In this document: positions 1 to 8,379 of the stretch, piece by piece | Layout: every line of letters begins with the position of its first letter | Position numbering within the stretch: the stretch's first letter is position 1 | Assembly (NCBI RefSeq): GCF_000711965.1 | Contig: NZ_JONS01000003.1 | Span: 107,235-171,234, forward strand | DNA from: Actinomyces israelii DSM 43320 | GTDB taxonomy: Bacteria; Actinomycetota; Actinomycetes; Actinomycetales; Actinomycetaceae | Reading direction: 5' to 3' | Length of the DNA: 64,000 nt | Made by a program: the position numbers and the translations under genes | Notes under the pieces: model-generated | Told to the model about the DNA's origin: nothing | The model's input: the letters and a program-made list of their open reading frames with translations, nothing else | Database searches by the model: none

Positions 1-1
1 G

Positions 2-496
2 GCGGCCGGGATCGACGCGGTGTACATCGCCCCGCCGTCGGCTTCGGCCCGGACGCTGGACGCGGTGGCGGCCTCCTCGCGCGGCTACGTCTACGCGGTC
101 TCACGCGTCGGCGTGACGGGCACCGAGCAGGTCTCCTCCACCGTCGGCCTGGCCGAGTCGGTGGCCCGCCTGCGCGCCGACGCGGCTGCCCCGGTCATGC
201 TGGGCTTCGGCATCTCGCGGCCCGACCAGGTCGCCGAGGCGATCGCGGCCGGCGCCGACGGGGCGATCAGCGGCTCGGCGACCGTCAAGATCGTCGAGGC
301 GCACGCCCCGGCGCTGCTCGCCGCACCCCCCGGCTCGCCGGTCCGCGACGCCGAGCTGGAGGCGATGACGGCCGGGCTGCGCGAGTTCGTGGCCGCGATG
401 AGGGCTGCCGCCCTGCGCCCGGCCGACCGGTGTGACCCGGCGTCGCACCCGAACCGATCCCGACGCGGAACTGGACCGATCCCGACGCGGAAGTGA
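2..496 (+). CDS. trpA: Tryptophan synthase alpha chain, 3' part only
   Basis: The frame is open from the window edge, so the N-terminal part lies outside. TrpA cleaves indole-3-glycerol phosphate to indole and glyceraldehyde-3-phosphate and passes indole to TrpB. Visible family signatures are AGIDAVYIAPPSAS near the edge, then SRVGVTG, the phosphate-binding stretch GFGISRPDQV and GADGAISGSA, all in the order of the C-terminal half of the TIM barrel. The last residues after about LREFVAAMRAAA are not family-like; they run into an 18-bp direct repeat (453-492), so the stop at 494-496 may have replaced an earlier one. The next gene is convergent, with 13 bp between the stops. The family call is secure; the tail is odd. 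Confidence 0.93.
   Translation, partial: AAGIDAVYIAPPSASARTLDAVAASSRGYVYAVSRVGVTGTEQVSSTVGLAESVARLRADAAAPVMLGFGISRPDQVAEAIAAGADGAISGSATVKIVEAHAPALLAAPPGSPVRDAELEAMTAGLREFVAAMRAAALRPADRCDPASHPNRSRRGTGPIPTRK
453..492. repeat. 18-bp direct repeat in the trpA tail
   Basis: ACCGATCCCGACGCGGAA occurs at 453-470 and again at 475-492, separated by ctgg. It forms the last codons of trpA (Arg/Pro/Thr-rich, unlike TrpA) and ends 18 bp before the stop of the convergent regulator gene. It looks like a local duplication that extended the reading frame. Confidence 0.85.
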
Positions 497-509
497 ACCG
501 CTCTCGGTG

Positions 510-1217
510 TCAGGGGCGGGCGAGGACGTCGTCGAGGGTCACGACGCCGGTGCGCAGGGCCACCAGGACCAGCTGGACGCGGTCGCGCGCGCCGGTCTTG
601 GCCAGCAGGTGCGAGATGTGGGTCTTGACCGTCGGCATGCTCAGCCACAGCCGGTCGCAGATCTCCTGGTTGGTCAGGCCCGCGGCGACCAGCCCCAGCA
701 CCTCCCGCTCGCGCCCGGTCAGGTCGGCGGGGAGCCGCTCGGGGGTCGGCTGCGCCTGCGCGGCGCCCGCCTCCCGGCCCCCGTCGGCGCGGCCCGAGCG
801 CACGGCGGTCAGCAGGCGGCGGGTCGGCCCCGGCGAGATGACCGAGTCCCCGGCGTGCACGGTGCGCACCGCCTCGATGAGCCGCTTCGGCGGGGTGTTC
901 TTGAGCAGGAACCCGGCCGCCCCGGCCTCGATGGCGCCCAGCACGTAGCCGTCGGTGTCGAAGGTGGTCAGGATGACGATGCGGCCCTGGGCCCCGGCCT
1001 CCACCAGGCGGCGGGTGGTCGCCAGGCCGTCCAGGCCGGGCATCTGGACGTCCAGGAGCAGTACGTCGACGGGGTCGGTCTCCGCCCGGCGCAGGGTCTC
1101 GTAGCCGTCGGTGGCCTGCCAGACGACCTCCATGCCCTCCTGGGCGCCCAGCAGCATGGCCAGCCCCGTGGTCAGCAGCGGCTCGTCGTCAGTCAGGCCG
1201 ATGCGGATCACGTTCAT
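510..1217 (-). CDS. LuxR/NarL-family response regulator
   Basis: 235 aa. The N-terminal receiver domain (about 1-120) has the acidic pair DD at 10-11, the phospho-acceptor Asp56 in LLLDVQMPGLDGL and a conserved Lys in FLLKNTPP. The C-terminal GerE/LuxR helix-turn-helix (about 165-230) reads LTGREREVLGLVAAGLTN followed by MPTVKTHISHLLAKTGARDR. A linker of about 25 Ala/Gly/Gln-rich residues joins the two. The gene starts 4 nt after the stop of the histidine kinase, so they are co-transcribed. It probably activates the divergent ABC exporter operon and its own operon through the palindrome at 2655-2670 (inference from position). Confidence 0.93.
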   Translation of the reverse strand: MNVIRIGLTDDEPLLTTGLAMLLGAQEGMEVVWQATDGYETLRRAETDPVDVLLLDVQMPGLDGLATTRRLVEAGAQGRIVILTTFDTDGYVLGAIEAGAAGFLLKNTPPKRLIEAVRTVHAGDSVISPGPTRRLLTAVRSGRADGGREAGAAQAQPTPERLPADLTGREREVLGLVAAGLTNQEICDRLWLSMPTVKTHISHLLAKTGARDRVQLVLVALRTGVVTLDDVLARP

Positions 1218-1221
1218 GCGC

Positions 1222-2619
1222 TCACGCCACCCCTCGGCTCATGCCCACGGCCCGCTCTCGGGCGGCGTCCCGCGCTGCCGGCACGGTCATGCGCACCCGC
1301 CAGCCGCCCGCGGGCGCGGGGCCGGCCTCCAGGTGCCCGCCGACGTCGGCGAGCCGCTCCGCCATGGTGGCCAGGCCCGCACCCTCGCGGCGCGATCCCA
1401 CCGGCTCCTGGCAGCCCGCGGGCCGCCGGGCCCCGCCCGGGGCGCCGGCGTCCGTATTCTCCACAACGACGTCGAGGACCTCGCCCGCCTCCAGCGCCAC
1501 GGCGGTCGGGGCCCCGGAGGCGTGCCGCATGACATTGGTCAGGGCCTCCTGGACGCAGCGGTAGACGGCCCGGCCGACCGTGGGGTCGACGTCGCCCGCC
1601 TGCGACAGCGACAGGCGCACCGGCAGGCCCGCGCGGCGGGCGCGGGCGACCAGGGCGGGCACCTCCTCCAGCCCGGGCGAGTCCGCGGGCTCGCAGGCCG
1701 GGACCGGCACGGGCTGACTGTGCGGCCGCGGCGGCTGGGACGGCGCCGCGCCCGGACGGGCCGCAGGCGCGTCCGCGTCGCTGCCGGCAGGCGCGCGGTC
1801 CTCGTCGGCCCGCAGGACGTCGACCAGGGCGCGCACCTCGTCAGCGGCCCGACGGCTGGTCTCCCCGATGACCGCGAGCGCGGCGTCGGCCGCATCCGGA
1901 TCCGAGGCCAGGACGGCCCGGGCCCCGGCGGCCTGCATGCCGGTCACCGACAGGGAGTGACCCAGCAGGTCGTGGACGTCGCGGGCGATGCGCTGGCGCT
2001 CCTGCGCCACGGCGAGCCGGCGCTCAGTGTCCTGCTGCGCCTGGAGGATCGCGGCCCGCTCCAGGGCCTGCTCGACCCGCTCGCGCGCCCGGCGCCGCGC
2101 GGCGCCGATGAGCGCCGCCACCGAGACCAGCGCCCACCCGGTGACGTTCGGTATGAGCATGCGGTTGACGAAGTCTCCCGCTACCCGGGGATCAATGATC
2201 GCGCCGGCACGGCAGGCGGCCGGCACCACGCCGACGTAGACCAGGGCGAGCAGGACAAGGCTCCAGGGTCTGCGCATGCGGCTCTGGGTCGTCTCGGCGG
2301 CGATCATGCAGGACACGATCGACAAGAGCGACACCTCGTCGGAGACGACCAGGTGACCGGTCAGTGCCGCCCCGATGGCGCAGACGGAGGCGACGGGGTG
2401 CAGGCGCCGCAGCGCGATCGCCGTGCAGCACACTGCGGTGATGCCGTAGAAGACGGCCACCGTCGCGGACCCGCTGAATCTCGATGCGCTGGGCGGATTC
2501 GATATGGAGAAGTACGCCAGGAGGGCGGCGAGGAGAAAGTCGGCCACGCCGGGGCGCCCCCGCCCGCCGGGCGACCGCCCGGATCGCTCGGCGGCGCGTG
2601 TAATGGTCAGCCTGCTCAT
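1222..2619 (-). CDS. Membrane sensor histidine kinase (HisKA_3 type)
   Basis: 465 aa from the ATG at 2619; this start is preferred over an upstream one because a TACGGT box lies exactly 6 nt before it (leaderless pattern). Residues about 25-180 hold several hydrophobic helices and no large extracellular domain, as in intramembrane-sensing kinases. The dimerisation and phosphotransfer region reads RQRIARDVHDLLGHSLS with the phospho-acceptor at about His216. The HATPase part has the N-box QEALTNVMRHA, but the following Asp-x-Gly motif is weak (VENTDAG) and is followed by a Pro/Arg-rich insertion. It pairs with the downstream NarL regulator. Adjacency to a bacteriocin-resistance-like ABC exporter suggests sensing of envelope stress or an antimicrobial peptide; that is inference. 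Confidence 0.9.
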   Translation of the reverse strand: MSRLTITRAAERSGRSPGGRGRPGVADFLLAALLAYFSISNPPSASRFSGSATVAVFYGITAVCCTAIALRRLHPVASVCAIGAALTGHLVVSDEVSLLSIVSCMIAAETTQSRMRRPWSLVLLALVYVGVVPAACRAGAIIDPRVAGDFVNRMLIPNVTGWALVSVAALIGAARRRARERVEQALERAAILQAQQDTERRLAVAQERQRIARDVHDLLGHSLSVTGMQAAGARAVLASDPDAADAALAVIGETSRRAADEVRALVDVLRADEDRAPAGSDADAPAARPGAAPSQPPRPHSQPVPVPACEPADSPGLEEVPALVARARRAGLPVRLSLSQAGDVDPTVGRAVYRCVQEALTNVMRHASGAPTAVALEAGEVLDVVVENTDAGAPGGARRPAGCQEPVGSRREGAGLATMAERLADVGGHLEAGPAPAGGWRVRMTVPAARDAARERAVGMSRGVA

Positions 2620-2625
2620 GGCAGG

Positions 2626-2631
2626 ACCGTA
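2626..2631 (-). promoter_or_regulatory. Leaderless -10 box for the histidine kinase
   Basis: On the minus strand TACGGT is followed by 6 nt and then the ATG at 2619. No convincing -35 is present; the palindrome at 2655-2670 sits where an activator would replace it (centre about 43 bp before the start). Confidence 0.55.
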
Positions 2632-2654
2632 TCGGCGGCCGGTCGGCCAGGGCG

Positions 2655-2670
2655 TCATACCCGGGTATGA
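2655..2670. promoter_or_regulatory. 16-bp perfect palindrome between divergent operons
   Basis: TCATACCCGGGTATGA is identical on both strands. It lies between the sensor kinase operon (minus) and the ABC exporter operon (plus), about 36 bp before the kinase start and 78 bp before the ATPase start. Position and symmetry fit a binding site for the dimeric NarL-type regulator controlling both directions. Confidence 0.55.
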
Positions 2671-2748
2671 GGGTTGCCCTCTCAAGGGGCGCGAGGTTCA
2701 GACCGCGGCCTGACGACCCGGCGCCCGGTCCGGGCGAGGCTTGCGGCC

Positions 2749-3789
2749 ATGAGCACAACACGCCTCTCACCGCCCCAGGCGCCGCCTCCCGCAGTGCCCG
2801 CAGGGCCCGCAGAGCCTTCGGCGTTCTCGCCGTCTACGGCGTCCGGCCTCGCCGTCGTCGCCACTCGCGGCCTGACCAGGACCTTCACCGACCGGCGCGG
2901 CGCCCGCACCGTCGTCAGCTCGCTCGACCTGGTCGTGCCCCGCGGCGCCGTCTACGGCTTCCTCGGCCCCAACGGCTCCGGCAAGTCGACGACCATGAAG
3001 ATGCTGCTGGGCCTGCTGGCGCCCACCCGCGGCGACATCGCCCTGTTCGGCACGCCCCTGGACCGCCGCAGCCGCGGCCCCCTCATGGCGCGCATCGGCT
3101 CCATGATCGAGCAGCCTCCCGGCTACGGGCACCTCACGGGCGCGGAGAACATGCGGATCGTGCAGAAGATGCTGGGCCTGTCCGACCGGCAGGTCGACCG
3201 GGCCCTGGCCCTGGTGCGCCTGAGCGAGCACAAGGACCGCCTCGTGCGCGCCTACTCCCTGGGGATGAAGCAGCGCCTGGGCATCGCCATGGCCCTGGCC
3301 CGCCAGCCCGAGCTGCTCGTCCTGGACGAGCCGACCAACGGCCTGGATCCCGCCGGCATCGAGGAGATCCGCCGTCTGCTCGTCGAGCTCGCCTCCCAGG
3401 GCGTCACGGTCATGGTCTCCAGCCACCTGCTCGACGAGATCGACCGCATGGCCGGAGTGCTCGGCATCCTGTCCGCCGGGCGCCTGGTCTTCCAGGGCAC
3501 GCGGACCCAGCTCATGGAGCGCTCCGTGCCCGACATGCTGGTGGTCACCCCCACGCCCCGGGCCGTCCTGAGTGACGAGATCCTGGGCGGCCTCGTGCCC
3601 GCGAGCGGGCCCGGCGCGGCCGTGCTCACCCGCCGGGGCGTGCGCGTGCCCGCCCTGAGCCCCGCCGGCGCCGCCGAGCTGGTCCGCCGCCTGGTGAGCG
3701 CGGGGGTGGTCGTCCACGAGGTGCGTCGGGAGCCCCAGAGCCTGGAGGACGTCTTCATGGACCTCACCGGCGGGGCGGGGGTGCTGTGA
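2749..3789 (+). CDS. ABC exporter ATPase, lantibiotic-protection type
   Basis: 346 aa from the ATG at 2749, which gives a short Pro/Ala-rich lead before the domain at about residue 37. Walker A is GPNGSGKST (about 74-82), the Q-loop region is IGSMIEQPPGYGHLTG, the signature is YSLGMKQR, Walker B is LLVLDEP, and the switch His is in VSSHLLDEID. The IEQPPGYGHLTGAENM stretch and the roughly 100-residue C-terminal tail are typical of the BcrA/SpaF/EpiF-like ATPases that export or expel peptide antibiotics. The stop overlaps the ATG of the first permease. Two permeases follow, giving a complete exporter next to a two-component system. Confidence 0.9.
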   Translation: MSTTRLSPPQAPPPAVPAGPAEPSAFSPSTASGLAVVATRGLTRTFTDRRGARTVVSSLDLVVPRGAVYGFLGPNGSGKSTTMKMLLGLLAPTRGDIALFGTPLDRRSRGPLMARIGSMIEQPPGYGHLTGAENMRIVQKMLGLSDRQVDRALALVRLSEHKDRLVRAYSLGMKQRLGIAMALARQPELLVLDEPTNGLDPAGIEEIRRLLVELASQGVTVMVSSHLLDEIDRMAGVLGILSAGRLVFQGTRTQLMERSVPDMLVVTPTPRAVLSDEILGGLVPASGPGAAVLTRRGVRVPALSPAGAAELVRRLVSAGVVVHEVRREPQSLEDVFMDLTGGAGVL

Positions 3790-4586
3790 TGAGCGCTGCG
3801 ATGACCGCCGTCGCGCCCCTCGCCCGTCGTCCGCGGCTCACGGCCGTCCGGCTCGAGCTGGCCAAGATGCGGCGCCTGCGCACCGTGCCGGTCGCCGCGG
3901 CGCTCGTGGCCGCCACGGTCGCCCTGTCGGGAACGAGCCTGTTCTCCGCCTCTGCGCGCGCGGGCTTCTCCGCACCCGACTCCCACGTCTGGGAGCGGCT
4001 GCTCCTGAGCTGCACCATCATGTCCGCGATCACCGGGCCGATCCTGGCCGCAGTCCTCGCCAGCCGCCAGACCGACATCGAGCACTCCGGGGCGGGTTGG
4101 ACGCTGTTCGCCACCGCCGGGCGCACCCCGGGAGCGCTGTGCCGGGCCAAGGTGGCGGCCCTGAGCCCGGTGATCGCGCCCGCCGTCGCCTGCCAGAGCC
4201 TGGCCCTGATCGGCTGGGCGCGCCTGGCGGGAGTCACCGTCCCGCTGGACGCCGGCCCCTGGACCCTGTACACCGCCGAGCTGATCGCCGTCGACCTGGC
4301 CATGTGCGCCTTCCACGTGTGGCTGGCCGCCGTCAGGGAGAACCAGCTCATCGGGGTGGGGGTCGGCCTGCTCGGCTCCTTCACCGCCGTCTACATGCTG
4401 CTGGCGCCCTCCTGGGTCGCGCGTCTGGTCCCTTGGGGCTACTACGCGACCATCTGCTGCGTCCAGCAGCATGAGACGGATGTCCAGTACACCGCGCCTC
4501 CCCTGGGATGGGTGGCCGCCTTCCTGGCCCTGGCCGCCGTCCTGTTCACCGTCGCCACCCGGCGGCTCGACCGGATCGAGAGGTGA
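3789..4586 (+). CDS. ABC-2 type permease, first subunit
   Basis: 265 aa. It starts at the ATG overlapping the ATPase stop codon (a GTG one codon earlier is possible). The N-terminus is short and cytoplasmic (RLELAKMRRLRTVPVAAAL), followed by about six hydrophobic segments; the pattern TAVRLELAKMRR at the start and the length of about 250 aa match the EpiE/MutG-like permease subunits of lantibiotic-protection exporters. It is the membrane partner of the preceding ATPase and the following permease. The family match is by architecture and context rather than by a diagnostic motif. Confidence 0.82.
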   Translation: MSAAMTAVAPLARRPRLTAVRLELAKMRRLRTVPVAAALVAATVALSGTSLFSASARAGFSAPDSHVWERLLLSCTIMSAITGPILAAVLASRQTDIEHSGAGWTLFATAGRTPGALCRAKVAALSPVIAPAVACQSLALIGWARLAGVTVPLDAGPWTLYTAELIAVDLAMCAFHVWLAAVRENQLIGVGVGLLGSFTAVYMLLAPSWVARLVPWGYYATICCVQQHETDVQYTAPPLGWVAAFLALAAVLFTVATRRLDRIER

Positions 4587-4591
4587 TCCCC

Positions 4592-5401
4592 ATGACTGAC
4601 GCCCTGGCTCCCTCTGCTCCCGTGCCCAGGACCCGCGAGACCCGCCCCGCCTTCACCGCGCTCCTGGCGGTCGAGGCGCTCAAGCTGCGGCGCTCATCGG
4701 TGTGGGTGGTCGCCCTCATCCTGCCCGTGCTGGCGGTCGTGTCCGGATCGGTCAACTACATGATGAACCGGTCTCAGCTGTCCCACGGGTGGGGCAGCCT
4801 GACCTCCCAGGTGCTCGTCTTCTACGGCCTGTTCTTCTGCTCCCTGGGCATCGCCCTGCTGGCCTCGGCGTCGTGGCGCCCCGAGCACCTCGGCACGAGC
4901 TGGAACGCGATGCGCACCACCGAGCACAGCCCGGTCGCGGTCTCGGCGGCCAAGACCCTGGTCCTGACGGCGCCCGTAACCGCCATGCAGATCGCCGTCA
5001 TGCTCCTGACCTGGGTGGTCGGAGCGTGCCTCGGCCTGGGCATCGCCCCGCCGTCGGCCTTCGTGGCGGAGTGCCTGCTCGCCGTCCTCACAGCGCAGCC
5101 CCTCATCGCCGTCCAGTCCCTGCTGAGCATGCGGATGCGGTCCTTCGCGGCGCCGGTAGCCGTGTGCTTCGCCGGCCTGGTGGTGGGCATGGCACTGGTG
5201 ATGAAGGACAACTGGGCGGCCAACGCGTGGCCCCAGGCACTGGTGACCCGGGGCCTGACCCTGGGCAGCGCGGCCGTGAGCACCTCCGGCGACCTGGATG
5301 CCGCCGGCGTCGCGACCCTCCTGGTGGGAGCGGCCCTCTCGGCGCTCGTGTGCTGGGGGCTGCTGGTCACCGTGGCGCGGCGCGCCGGCGGGGTCCGATA
5401 G
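4592..5401 (+). CDS. ABC-2 type permease, second subunit
   Basis: 269 aa from the ATG at 4592, 5 nt after the previous stop, with an AGGTGA-like ribosome site in the gap. The layout parallels the first permease: an N-terminal motif ALLAVEALKLRRSSVW, then about six membrane segments (for example VALILPVLAVVSGSV, LVFYGLFFCSLGIALLA, LLVGAALSALVCWGLLV). The two permeases probably form a heterodimer in the membrane. The substrate is unknown; cationic peptides are plausible from the family and the adjacent sensor system. Confidence 0.82.
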   Translation: MTDALAPSAPVPRTRETRPAFTALLAVEALKLRRSSVWVVALILPVLAVVSGSVNYMMNRSQLSHGWGSLTSQVLVFYGLFFCSLGIALLASASWRPEHLGTSWNAMRTTEHSPVAVSAAKTLVLTAPVTAMQIAVMLLTWVVGACLGLGIAPPSAFVAECLLAVLTAQPLIAVQSLLSMRMRSFAAPVAVCFAGLVVGMALVMKDNWAANAWPQALVTRGLTLGSAAVSTSGDLDAAGVATLLVGAALSALVCWGLLVTVARRAGGVR

Positions 5402-5435
5402 CATGGCGCAGTCGGTGGATCGCCGGCGGATCGTC

Positions 5436-5441
5436 TATGGT
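5436..5441 (+). promoter_or_regulatory. Leaderless -10 box for the PemK-like gene
   Basis: TATGGT followed by 6 nt and the ATG at 5448. This spacing decides the start codon in favour of 5448 over the in-frame ATG at 5403. Confidence 0.5.
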
Positions 5442-5447
5442 CCCCTC

Positions 5448-6224
5448 ATGGTCTCCCTTCTCAGCCGGATCCTCGGCATCGCCGGCACCGCCGCCAAGGG
5501 CGCGGCCGACGACGTCGATGAGCTGAGTCGACCGGCTCCGGCCGCCGGTGCGCGGCAGAGCGACGAGCCGACCGGGCGCGCGGCCTCGGCCTCCGAAAAG
5601 ACCGTGCGCCCCTCACCGCCGCGCGCCCCGGCCCAGAGGCGCGCCCCGGGCCCCGCGGGCTCCGCCGGCGAGCCGCCGTCGGCTCCGGAGCGGACCGGAG
5701 TGGGCGTCTACGACGTCGCCTCTCGGGGCCTGCCCGATATCGTCTACTCCCCCGACCCCGACGGCGAGCCCGACCCCGGTGAGGTGGTGTGGACCTGGGT
5801 GCCCTACGTGGAGGACGCCTACCGGGGCAAGGACCGGCCGGTGCTCGTGCTCGCGCGCCAAGCCGATCCTGGTGGGCGGCTGGTCGTGGCGCAGATGACG
5901 AGCAGGGACCACGACCGCGACGCCGCCCAGGAGGCCCGCTGGGGCCGCTACTGGCACGACGTCGGCACCGGGGACTGGGACTCCCGGGGCCGGCCCAGCG
6001 AGGTGCGCCTGGACCGGCTGCTGGTGGTCGAGCCGTCCGCGGTGCGCCGCGAGGGCGCCACCATGCGCCGGGACGTCTTCGACGGAGTCGTCGCAGCCCT
6101 GCGCGCCCACTGGGCGCGTTCGGCGCACGGAGATGCGGGCGGCTGCCGCCCGGGGGCCGGGCGAGTCGTCCGCAAGCGCGACGCACCTCACGCCGCCGAC
6201 GGGGAACGCGCTCGATCCTGCTGA
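5448..6224 (+). CDS. PemK/MazF-fold protein with a disordered N-terminal extension
   Basis: 258 aa from 5448. Residues about 1-25 form a small amphipathic/hydrophobic stretch ([13 protein letters not shown]), about 25-90 are low-complexity Pro/Ala/Arg, and about 90-220 form the PemK/MazF-like domain: [26 protein letters not shown], then [12 protein letters not shown] and [13 protein letters not shown]. MazF/PemK toxins are ribosome-independent mRNA ribonucleases, but they are about 110 aa long and have a linked antitoxin gene. None is seen here, and the start follows the permease stop by only 46 bp. Actinobacterial homologues beside rpsT may be housekeeping proteins rather than toxins. The domain call is good; the activity is unknown. 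Confidence 0.75.
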   Translation: MVSLLSRILGIAGTAAKGAADDVDELSRPAPAAGARQSDEPTGRAASASEKTVRPSPPRAPAQRRAPGPAGSAGEPPSAPERTGVGVYDVASRGLPDIVYSPDPDGEPDPGEVVWTWVPYVEDAYRGKDRPVLVLARQADPGGRLVVAQMTSRDHDRDAAQEARWGRYWHDVGTGDWDSRGRPSEVRLDRLLVVEPSAVRREGATMRRDVFDGVVAALRAHWARSAHGDAGGCRPGAGRVVRKRDAPHAADGERARSC

Positions 6225-6236
6225 CTCCCCGGGTGC

Positions 6237-6242
6237 TAGAGT
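6237..6242 (+). promoter_or_regulatory. Candidate -10 for rpsT
   Basis: TAGAGT just after the PemK-like gene. It would give a GC-rich leader of about 140 nt before rpsT, a gene often controlled through its leader. The -35 region is unconvincing. Confidence 0.35.
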
Positions 6243-6388
6243 CGCATTTCGGACCTCTGGCCCGGCCGGCTGCGGGGTCCCGCGACCGGGCCTCGCCGGG
6301 TGCCTTCACCGCGCCCTTGCCGGCCCGTGTGCGCGACCCCTCCTCTCCGGCCGCTGACCGCACTCGAATCAAGAAAGCTTTACCAACC

Positions 6389-6649
6389 GTGGCGAACATC
6401 AAGTCCCAGATCAAGCGCATCAAGACCAACGAGAAGGCCCGTCTGCGCAATCAGTCCGTCAAGTCCGAGCTCAAGACCTATGTGCGTCGCGTCCGGGAGG
6501 CCATTGACGCCGGCGACAAGGCCGCTGCCGAGGAGCACCTGCGGAAGGCCGCCCGCAAGCTGGACAAGGCGGCCTCCAAGGGCGTCATCCACAAGAACCA
6601 GGCCGCGAACCGCAAGTCCAAGCTCGCCAAGCGCGTCGCCGCCCTCTGA
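6389..6649 (+). CDS. rpsT: 30S ribosomal protein S20
   Basis: 86 aa from a GTG at 6389, the usual S20 length. The sequence starts [20 protein letters not shown] and ends with [18 protein letters not shown], both diagnostic of bS20, which binds the 5' domain of 16S rRNA during 30S assembly. The same frame is open upstream for hundreds of bases, but that part is GC-rich noise over the PemK-like gene; the start is fixed by homology. There is no clear Shine-Dalgarno sequence; the bases before GTG are an unusually A-rich patch (aatcaagaaagctttaccaa). Confidence 0.97.
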   Translation: MANIKSQIKRIKTNEKARLRNQSVKSELKTYVRRVREAIDAGDKAAAEEHLRKAARKLDKAASKGVIHKNQAANRKSKLAKRVAAL

Positions 6650-6793
6650 GCCGGGCCCAAGACCGCAACCACCAGGCGCTCGGCCCGCTCTCGCCCGATA
6701 GCCGCGCGCCGCTCCGAGACCCTTGCCGCCGCGCCCGCCCCCGGGCGCGTGTGCTCGCGCCAGGGAGTCGGCGCGGCCGGGACCGGACGGCGC

Positions 6794-6799
6794 TAGGAT
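6794..6799 (+). promoter_or_regulatory. Candidate -10 for the DUF1846 gene
   Basis: TAGGAT, giving a leader of about 50 nt that contains the ribosome site AGGCAGGAG before the ATG at 6858. Confidence 0.4.
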
Positions 6800-6857
6800 G
6801 CTGCGGGCAGGCGCGATCCGGCTGGGCCCGTTCACCTCGACTCAGGCAGGAGTGCGC

Positions 6858-8345
6858 ATGCGCATAGGCTTCGACCGGGACAAGTACCTGCGCATGCAGT
6901 CCGAACGCATCGCCGAGCGCCGCACGCAGTTCGGCGGCAGGCTCTACCTCGAGTTCGGGGGCAAGATCATCGACGACATGCACGCCTCGCGCGTGCTGCC
7001 CGGCTTCACCCCGGACAACAAGGTCGTCATGCTCGCCGAGCTCGCCGACGAGGTCGAGATCATTGTCGCCGTCAGCGCCAAGGACCTCGCCCGCAACAAG
7101 GTCCGCGCCGATCTGGGCACCGGCTACGAGGACGAGGTCCTGCGCCACATCGACGCATTCCGCTCCTACGGGCTGTACGTGGGCAGCGTCGTCATCACCC
7201 GGTGGACCGACGACAACCCCCAGGCCCGCGACTTCAAGCGCAAGCTGGAGAAGCTGGGCATCACGGTCTACCGCCACTACCCGATCCCCGGCTACCCCGG
7301 CGACGTCGCCCGCATCGTCTCCGAGCAGGGGTACGGGCGCAACGAGTACATCGGGACCTCCCGCAACCTCGTCGTCGTCACCGCCCCGGGGCCGGGCAGC
7401 GGCAAGATGGCGACCTGCCTGTCGCAGATGTACCACGACCACCTTCGGGGGATCTCCTCCGGCTACGCCAAGTTCGAGACCTTCCCGATCTGGAACCTGC
7501 CCCTGGACCACCCGGTTAACATCGCCTACGAGGCCGCCACCGCAGACCTCGACGACGTCAACATGATCGACCCCTTCCACCTGGCGGCCCACGGGGTCCA
7601 GACCGTCAACTACAACCGCGACGTCGAGGTCTTCCCCGTCCTGAAGCGCCTGTTCGAGGAGATCCTGGGCGCCTCGCCCTACCGGTCCCCCACGGAGATG
7701 GGCGTCAATATGGCAGGCAACTGCATCAGCGACGACGAGGTCTGCCGTGCGGCCAGCAGGCAGGAGGTCATCCGCCGCTACTACAGGGCGCTCGTCGCCG
7801 AGAAGCGCGACATGACCGACCCGGTCCAGTCGGCGCGCATCTCCCTGCTCATGTCCCGGCTCGGGGTCGAGAAGGCGGACCGGCCGGTCGTGCCCCCCGC
7901 GGCGCGCCTGGCGGCCTCCACCGGGGCGCCCGCATCCGCGATCGAGCTGCCCGACGGGACGATCGAGCTCGGCAAGACCTCGCCGCTGCTGGGCTGCTGC
8001 TCGGCGATGCTGCTCAACGCCCTCAAGCGCCTGGCGGGCATCGACCGGGACGTCGACCTGCTGGCCAAGAGCTCGATCGAGCCGATCCAGATCCTCAAGA
8101 CCCGGCACCTGGGGAGCCGCAACCCGCGCCTGCACACCGACGAGGTCCTCATCGCCCTGGCCGTGTCCGCCAACGGGGACCCCAACGCCGCCCGCGCCCT
8201 GGCCCAGCTGGAGAACCTGCGCGGCTGCGACGTGCACACCTCGACGATCCTGGGCAGTGTGGACGAGGGCATCTTCCGCTCCCTCGGCATCCAGGTGACC
8301 AACGAGCCCGTGTTCGCGACCAAGACGCTGTACCGCAAGCGCTGA
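6858..8345 (+). CDS. DUF1846 domain protein
   Basis: 495 aa from the ATG at 6858 (AGGCAGGAG upstream). It matches the DUF1846 family over its whole length (usually about 490-500 aa): start [16 protein letters not shown], then [20 protein letters not shown], a glycine-rich loop [19 protein letters not shown] that looks like a nucleotide-binding loop, [20 protein letters not shown] and [13 protein letters not shown]. Structures exist for family members, but no reaction is firmly assigned as far as I know. It is a single-gene unit with its own promoter, between rpsT and the riboflavin synthase remnant. Confidence 0.9.
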   Translation: MRIGFDRDKYLRMQSERIAERRTQFGGRLYLEFGGKIIDDMHASRVLPGFTPDNKVVMLAELADEVEIIVAVSAKDLARNKVRADLGTGYEDEVLRHIDAFRSYGLYVGSVVITRWTDDNPQARDFKRKLEKLGITVYRHYPIPGYPGDVARIVSEQGYGRNEYIGTSRNLVVVTAPGPGSGKMATCLSQMYHDHLRGISSGYAKFETFPIWNLPLDHPVNIAYEAATADLDDVNMIDPFHLAAHGVQTVNYNRDVEVFPVLKRLFEEILGASPYRSPTEMGVNMAGNCISDDEVCRAASRQEVIRRYYRALVAEKRDMTDPVQSARISLLMSRLGVEKADRPVVPPAARLAASTGAPASAIELPDGTIELGKTSPLLGCCSAMLLNALKRLAGIDRDVDLLAKSSIEPIQILKTRHLGSRNPRLHTDEVLIALAVSANGDPNAARALAQLENLRGCDVHTSTILGSVDEGIFRSLGIQVTNEPVFATKTLYRKR

Positions 8346-8379
8346 GGCGCGCCGTCCCGCACCCGTAGGAGGATCACGG

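Noticed and set aside
5403..5448. Upstream ATG at 5403 as start of the PemK-like gene
   Set aside because: The TATGGT box sits 6 nt before the ATG at 5448, as in nine other genes of the window.
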